DNA of 64,000 bases from Ensifer adhaerens. GTDB lineage: Bacteria > Pseudomonadota > Alphaproteobacteria > Rhizobiales > Rhizobiaceae. The position numbers and the translations under genes are program-made. Positions 60,405 through 64,000 of this stretch are shown here, one piece after another. The DNA lies in contig NZ_CP015881.1 of assembly GCF_000697965.2 (NCBI RefSeq), positions 1,116,001 through 1,180,000 on the forward strand, written 5' to 3'. The stretch's first letter is position 1, and every line of letters begins with the position of its first letter. The notes under the pieces were generated by a model. That model made no database searches. It worked only from the letters and a program-made list of their open reading frames with translations, and had not been told where the DNA came from.

Positions 60405-60960
60405 GCCGGCGTTCGCTGATCCGATCCCCGAGGATCATCACCAGAACAGTTTCGGCGATGATCTTGAGATCGACCCAGGCTGATCGGTTGGCAATGTACC
60501 AGAGATCAAGATCGAGCTTGTCGTCGTTCGAAAGAATGGCGTTGCCGCTGATCTGAGCCCAGCCGGTGAGCCCCGGACGGACGCTGCAGCGACGAACCCC
60601 GCGCTCACCCAGCGCATCGATCGTCTCGGGAAGGATCGGCCGCGGGCCGATGAGGCTCATATCGCCGATCAGGATGTTCCAGAACTCGGGCAACTCGTCC
60701 AGGCGCGTCCGGCGAAGCAGAAGCCCGAACCGCCCTGTGCGCTCGGCGTCGCTGAGGAGACGCCCTTCGGCGTCCCGTGCATCCGACATCGACCGAAACT
60801 TCATCATACGAAACGGGCGCCGGTCGAGCCCCGCCCGGGTCTGGTAAAACAACACGGGCCGCCCGAGCCAGATGGCGACCGCGATCCCGACCACCAGCAT
60901 GATCGGCAGGCTCAAGAGGCCCGCGATCAACGCAAAGACGATGTCAAAGCACCGCTTCAT
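60370..60960 (-). CDS. Initiating sugar-phosphate transferase (ExoY/PssA type)
   Basis: 196 residues from ATG 60960 with GGGAG 6 bases upstream; the frame is open to 60999 without SD. One membrane segment near the N-terminus (FDIVFALIAGLLSLPIMLVVGIAVAIWL), then the catalytic domain of the bacterial sugar transferase family: VLFYQTRAGLDRRPFRMMKFRSM, RTRLDELPEFWNILIGDMSLIGPRPILPE and RPGLTGWAQISGNA. It is the short form (no PglF-like membrane domain) and starts repeat-unit synthesis by moving glucose-1-P, galactose-1-P or an amino sugar-1-P to undecaprenyl phosphate. Which sugar is used cannot be told from the sequence. Confidence 0.93.
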   Translation of the reverse strand: MKRCFDIVFALIAGLLSLPIMLVVGIAVAIWLGRPVLFYQTRAGLDRRPFRMMKFRSMSDARDAEGRLLSDAERTGRFGLLLRRTRLDELPEFWNILIGDMSLIGPRPILPETIDALGERGVRRCSVRPGLTGWAQISGNAILSNDDKLDLDLWYIANRSAWVDLKIIAETVLVMILGDRISERRLSAARQSVPER

Positions 60961-61038
60961 CTCCAACTCCCATGCACGGGTCGGCACATGGCCGGGCAAC
61001 CACGTCGCGGCTACTCGACCGTTTCCGAAATCGCGGTT

Positions 61039-62247
61039 TTATGCCCGCGCTTCCATTTCAAGCACCGGCGCGCGTTGACCCAGAGCGGGAAGAGACGCTT
61101 CGGTGACGACGGCATGCAAAAAGCGGGCGGCCTTGGTCATCGCCTCTTCGCTCTGTGCCGGATCGACGAGAAGCGCGATACTGGTTTCGCCCAGCCGGCG
61201 TGCGACCGGGAGCCGCTCGGACGGCGAAAGCCCAAGATCGGTAAAGCACTTCTCCAGATAGACCTCCGAGCAACTTCCGGAAAAACACGGCACGCCTGCC
61301 GCATTCATCGCCGCGACGATCCAGTCGCGGTCGTGCCCGGGCTTCAATGCCTCCGGGCGAACGAAAGCGTAGTAGCGGTAATAGGCGTGGCGATATCCCT
61401 TCGGCAACGTCGGCACGCGCAACGCCGCAAGCTCTTGGGCCACCTCGTCGAGGATCGCAGCGTTGCGAGACCTTGTCGCGTGCCATGCCAAAAGGCGCTC
61501 CAATTGCCTCGAGCCGAGAACGGCCGAAAGCGACGTCATTCGCCAGTTCGTGCCGATCGTTTCATGCAGCCAGCGGAAGCCCGGCGGATGCTCTCTGAGG
61601 AACGCGGCGTCATAGGATTTGCCGTGGTCCTTACGGCTCCAGGCCTTCTTCCACAGTGCCTCGTCGTCAAGAGCGATGAGGCCACCCTCGCCGCCGGTCG
61701 TGATGATCTTGTCCTGGCAGAAGGAGAATGCCGCGATATCGCCGAAACTTCCGACCGGCCGGCCGTCGATCTCCGCGCCGTGGGCCTGCGCGCAATCCTC
61801 GATCACCCATAGTCCCGCCTGTCTGGCGAGGGCCATGATTTCCGGCATGTCGCAGGGAAATCCGGCCAGGTGGACCGCGATGATGCCCTTTGTCCGGCTG
61901 GTGACCTTCGGTGCGATCGTTGCGGCGCTGATGTTTTGGCTATTCTCGTCGACATCGGCAAACACGGGAACGCCGTCGCAAAACGAAACGCACGACGCCG
62001 AGGCGACAAAACTGCGCGGCGTCACGATCACCTCGTCGCCGGGTTCAAGACCGAGTGCGAAAAGCGCTAGTTCCAGCGCAAGCGTACCGTTTGCAAGCGC
62101 GATGGCGTGCTTACGCCCGAGTGCACGGGCATAGGCTTCCTCGAAGGCTGCGACGTGCGGCCCGGTCCAGGCATTCACCTTGCCCGACCTCAGGACCGCT
62201 GCAACATCCGCAATCTGTTCCTCGTCATATACCGGCCACGTCGCCAC
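61039..62247 (-). CDS. DegT/DnrJ/EryC1/StrS sugar aminotransferase
   Basis: 402 residues from ATG 62247. PLP-dependent fold type I: ALANGTLALELALFALGLEPGDEVIVTPRSFVASA, VIEDCAQAHGA (Asp for the pyridine nitrogen), and the PLP lysine Lys180 in AFSFCQDKIITTGGEGG. The latter is the normal active form, in contrast to the His-containing relative at 50199. The C-terminal part carries WRMTSLSAVLGSRQLERL. These enzymes aminate 3- or 4-keto sugars on nucleotide carriers. It may use the 4-keto-6-deoxy-UDP-GlcNAc made by the CapD-type dehydratase, giving a 4-amino sugar that the formyltransferase or the ATP-grasp enzyme could modify. It follows the PIG-L gene by 37 bases. Confidence 0.92.
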   Translation of the reverse strand: MATWPVYDEEQIADVAAVLRSGKVNAWTGPHVAAFEEAYARALGRKHAIALANGTLALELALFALGLEPGDEVIVTPRSFVASASCVSFCDGVPVFADVDENSQNISAATIAPKVTSRTKGIIAVHLAGFPCDMPEIMALARQAGLWVIEDCAQAHGAEIDGRPVGSFGDIAAFSFCQDKIITTGGEGGLIALDDEALWKKAWSRKDHGKSYDAAFLREHPPGFRWLHETIGTNWRMTSLSAVLGSRQLERLLAWHATRSRNAAILDEVAQELAALRVPTLPKGYRHAYYRYYAFVRPEALKPGHDRDWIVAAMNAAGVPCFSGSCSEVYLEKCFTDLGLSPSERLPVARRLGETSIALLVDPAQSEEAMTKAARFLHAVVTEASLPALGQRAPVLEMEARA

Positions 62248-62284
62248 AGCTTGCTCCCTCGCTCGACTGAAAACCCCGGAAATA

Positions 62285-62968
62285 TCAGATGACCTGCCGC
62301 ACCATCACGAAGGCCTCGGCGGCCGATTTCAGCACGGTTGCGCCGCGCAATGTGGCGAGCGCGTTCAAGGTCTCGAGGCTGCGCTCATGCGGCGCCGCCC
62401 GAACCTGGGACTTGAACGCCTTCATCGCCGCAAGCTTTCGAGCGATATGGTCGCTGATGTCGACAAACACATTCGGTGCGAAGCCCGGCGTCACATACGG
62501 CGCGTTCCAGTTGGTTTCAGACAGCGTCTCGTAAGCCAGGATAACCTTGGGATAACCGGGCTGATGCGGCCTTGCGGCCACCATCGACGACAGGAAGATC
62601 AATTGATGATCGACATGCATGTCACCGACGAAAGGGACGAGCAGCGTCTGCGGCGCGATGGAGCGCACCAGTTCGAACAGGGCGGCGTTAAGCGCCGAAT
62701 GGGAGGTTTCGGAAAGGGCTGCGGCGGGGAAACCCAGCCAGCGCGTTTCCTTGACCCCGAGAATCCGATGCGCCTCATGGGCTTCGGCCTGAACGGCTTC
62801 CACCGAGGCGCGATCATAGGCCGGTGGTTTTCCCTCCGTGACAACAGCCACGAAGACGTCGCTTCCGTGCGCCGCCAGCCGCGCCATCGTTCCGCCGGCG
62901 CCCAGAACCTCGTCATCGGGATGCGGTGCGATGACCAGCGTTCGTCCGAGCGTTTCGATCAGGCTCAT
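62285..62968 (-). CDS. PIG-L/LmbE-family deacetylase
   Basis: 227 residues from ATG 62968 (SD GAGGG 9 bases upstream; upstream frame to 63025 has no SD). The zinc-binding motif is APHPDDEVLGAGG (His16, Asp18, Asp19), and a second HVDH lies near residues 118-121. PIG-L enzymes remove acetyl from GlcNAc moieties of lipid- or nucleotide-linked sugars. Here it is probably an N-deacetylase for the glycan, upstream of amination or N-formylation. Its gene sits in a minus-strand run with the aminotransferase and after the ExoF-like gene, 161 bases away. Confidence 0.9.
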   Translation of the reverse strand: MSLIETLGRTLVIAPHPDDEVLGAGGTMARLAAHGSDVFVAVVTEGKPPAYDRASVEAVQAEAHEAHRILGVKETRWLGFPAAALSETSHSALNAALFELVRSIAPQTLLVPFVGDMHVDHQLIFLSSMVAARPHQPGYPKVILAYETLSETNWNAPYVTPGFAPNVFVDISDHIARKLAAMKAFKSQVRAAPHERSLETLNALATLRGATVLKSAAEAFVMVRQVI

Positions 62969-63129
62969 CCTGCTGCCCTCGCCAACGCGCCGGTCGCCGA
63001 CGACCTTAAGACCTCTACCCGGCAAGGACGATCATCTTTACCGGCTAACGCCGGCATCGGCCTACATGCGAACTCGCCCCTCACGCAACTCTCCATCTCT
63101 GCACGGCCGAAGCCCCTATTATTCCGAAG

Positions 63130-64000
63130 TTACAGGCCGGCAATCGATACGAAGATGACATCGCCAGGCAGCACCGCGGTAACGTTCGTGGCCTCGATGC
63201 TCTGTCTGCTCTTGGCCTCGCCGCGACCGGTCTCCCGGTCGATCTTGTAGAGAAACGATACCTGTTCCTGCTTGCTCGAATCGACCGCCGCAGCGGCCAT
63301 CAGGACCATCTGCTCCTTGGTTGTCTGACGCTGCGTTTCGAGCTTTTTGAGCGTGGCCTCGCGCTCCTGGAGCAAGGTCAGGATCTCCTTCTCGCGATTT
63401 GCCTTCAAGGTTTCGAGCTGCAGCTTGAGATTGGCGAGCTCGCGGTTGGAGCGCCCAATCTCGGAGATAAGCTCCAGCAATCGCGACTTTTCGCTCGAGG
63501 TTGCCATCTTCACCCGTGAAAGCTCGGATTCCGTGTTCAGCTCCCGTTTCCTGAGCGCGAGCGTCCTCGCCTCAACCTGTTCGTTGAGCGCGACGACCTC
63601 CTCCTGCTGCTCCTTGAGCTTGTCGAGGATCGTGAGGCTCGCCTCCGTCTGCATGATGCTCTGGTTGAGGATCTCCATCTGGTTCCTTGTCGACAGCAGG
63701 TCCGTCTTCAGGATCTTCTCCTCGATCGCGACCACGGGACCGACGGAAGTTTCATCGACATACATCTTGACGCTTTCCGGAATATCCTTGAGGTCGACCT
63801 TCTCGGAACCGCGCAATTGTGCGTAAAGCCGGGCGGTGTAAACCGCCTCCCGCACGATCTCGACATCTGTTTCCTCGATCGTGCCGCGCAGCTTCGCCTG
63901 GGCGAGGATGCGGTCAGCCGGATTGCTCATCGCCGTCTGCGGTCCACCGGCAAGGCCGACGGCCTGCTCGACCGTCAGTCCCGGGTAATAGGCGAAGGAG
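63130..64000 (-). CDS. Polysaccharide export protein, ExoF-like (partial at right edge)
   Basis: The frame is open past the ATG at 63930 to the right edge (SFAYYPGLTVEQAVGLAGGPQTAMSNPADR), so the gene begins outside the window. Only the C-terminal 290 residues are seen. The segment YYPGLTVEQAVGLAGG is an SLBB element; the rest is a long coiled coil (about residues 65-210 of the visible part: VVAIEEKILKTDLLSTRNQMEILNQSI ... LNEQVEARTLALRKREL) and an end domain with SFLYKIDRETGRGEAKS and VLPGDVIFVSIAGL. This layout is that of ExoF of S. meliloti, needed for succinoglycan export. Ending at 63130, it is followed by the PIG-L gene. Confidence 0.85.
   Translation of the reverse strand, partial: SFAYYPGLTVEQAVGLAGGPQTAMSNPADRILAQAKLRGTIEETDVEIVREAVYTARLYAQLRGSEKVDLKDIPESVKMYVDETSVGPVVAIEEKILKTDLLSTRNQMEILNQSIMQTEASLTILDKLKEQQEEVVALNEQVEARTLALRKRELNTESELSRVKMATSSEKSRLLELISEIGRSNRELANLKLQLETLKANREKEILTLLQEREATLKKLETQRQTTKEQMVLMAAAAVDSSKQEQVSFLYKIDRETGRGEAKSRQSIEATNVTAVLPGDVIFVSIAGL

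Noticed and set aside
1..64000. tRNA or rRNA genes and integrase-type att sites
   Set aside because: None recognised by eye on either strand; the left-end plasmid-type genes have no visible integrase or duplicated tRNA end.

Overview
The window looks like a replicon of an alphaproteobacterium of the Rhizobiaceae (Ensifer/Sinorhizobium or Rhizobium type). The basis is GC-rich coding sequence, SD sequences of the GGAGG type, PrsD/PrsE-like type I secretion, an ExoF-like export protein, a fused CysN-CysC (NodQ-type) sulfate-activating enzyme, and a DUF1173 plus ArdC pair of the kind carried by rhizobial plasmids and integrative elements. No rRNA, tRNA, CRISPR array, intact transposase or replication origin was seen.

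Layout. 0-3 kb: end of a mobile or plasmid backbone region (DUF1173 C-terminus, ArdC-like antirestriction protein), then about 1.2 kb without a protein gene but with an orphan strong terminator. 3.2-10.8 kb: housekeeping and accessory metabolism (DUF475/TerC-like membrane protein, EamA exporter, glyoxalase-type protein, polar amino-acid binding protein, a broken GNAT gene, an SDR, a LysR regulator divergent from a tautomerase). 10.9-18 kb: a decayed accessory stretch with two degraded copies of a GH19-type lysin segment, a Thr/Pro/Ser-rich anchored protein, a FecR-domain protein, a degraded HicB antitoxin, a SLBB export lipoprotein and several very small ORFs, some of which share a repeated sequence. 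18-27.3 kb: a giant Ig/FN3 autotransporter facing three tandem tail-collar (MdpB-like) proteins, a GNAT enzyme and a DUF6916-like protein.

27.5-64 kb: a large extracellular polysaccharide or glycan locus. It holds sugar epimerases and dehydratases, at least six glycosyltransferases, a CapD/WbpM-type dehydratase, a type I secretion pair with a divergent RTX substrate, a HAD / ATP-grasp / formyltransferase trio, an orphan LuxR-type response regulator, and a seven-gene block (48.2-55.2 kb) that makes a CDP-linked deoxy, probably C-methylated, sugar and ends with a GT2-GtrA pair. cysD-cysNC-cysQ (55.3-59.0 kb) makes and recycles PAPS, so the glycan may be sulfated, although no sulfotransferase is visible here. 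The block ends with a Wzy-like polymerase, an initiating sugar-phosphate transferase, a DegT aminotransferase, a PIG-L deacetylase and an ExoF-like export protein that runs off the right edge.

How it fits together (inference): the initiating transferase loads a lipid carrier, the glycosyltransferases build a repeat unit with unusual sugars, Wzy polymerises it, and the SLBB proteins export it. The type I system exports RTX proteins that could bind or trim the polymer. The most notable observations are a 3-dehydrase-like protein that keeps the Lys-to-His change but lacks the iron-sulfur cysteines, the autotransporter/tail-collar module, the small repeated ORFs around the export gene, and a coupled 20-residue leader peptide in front of wzy.
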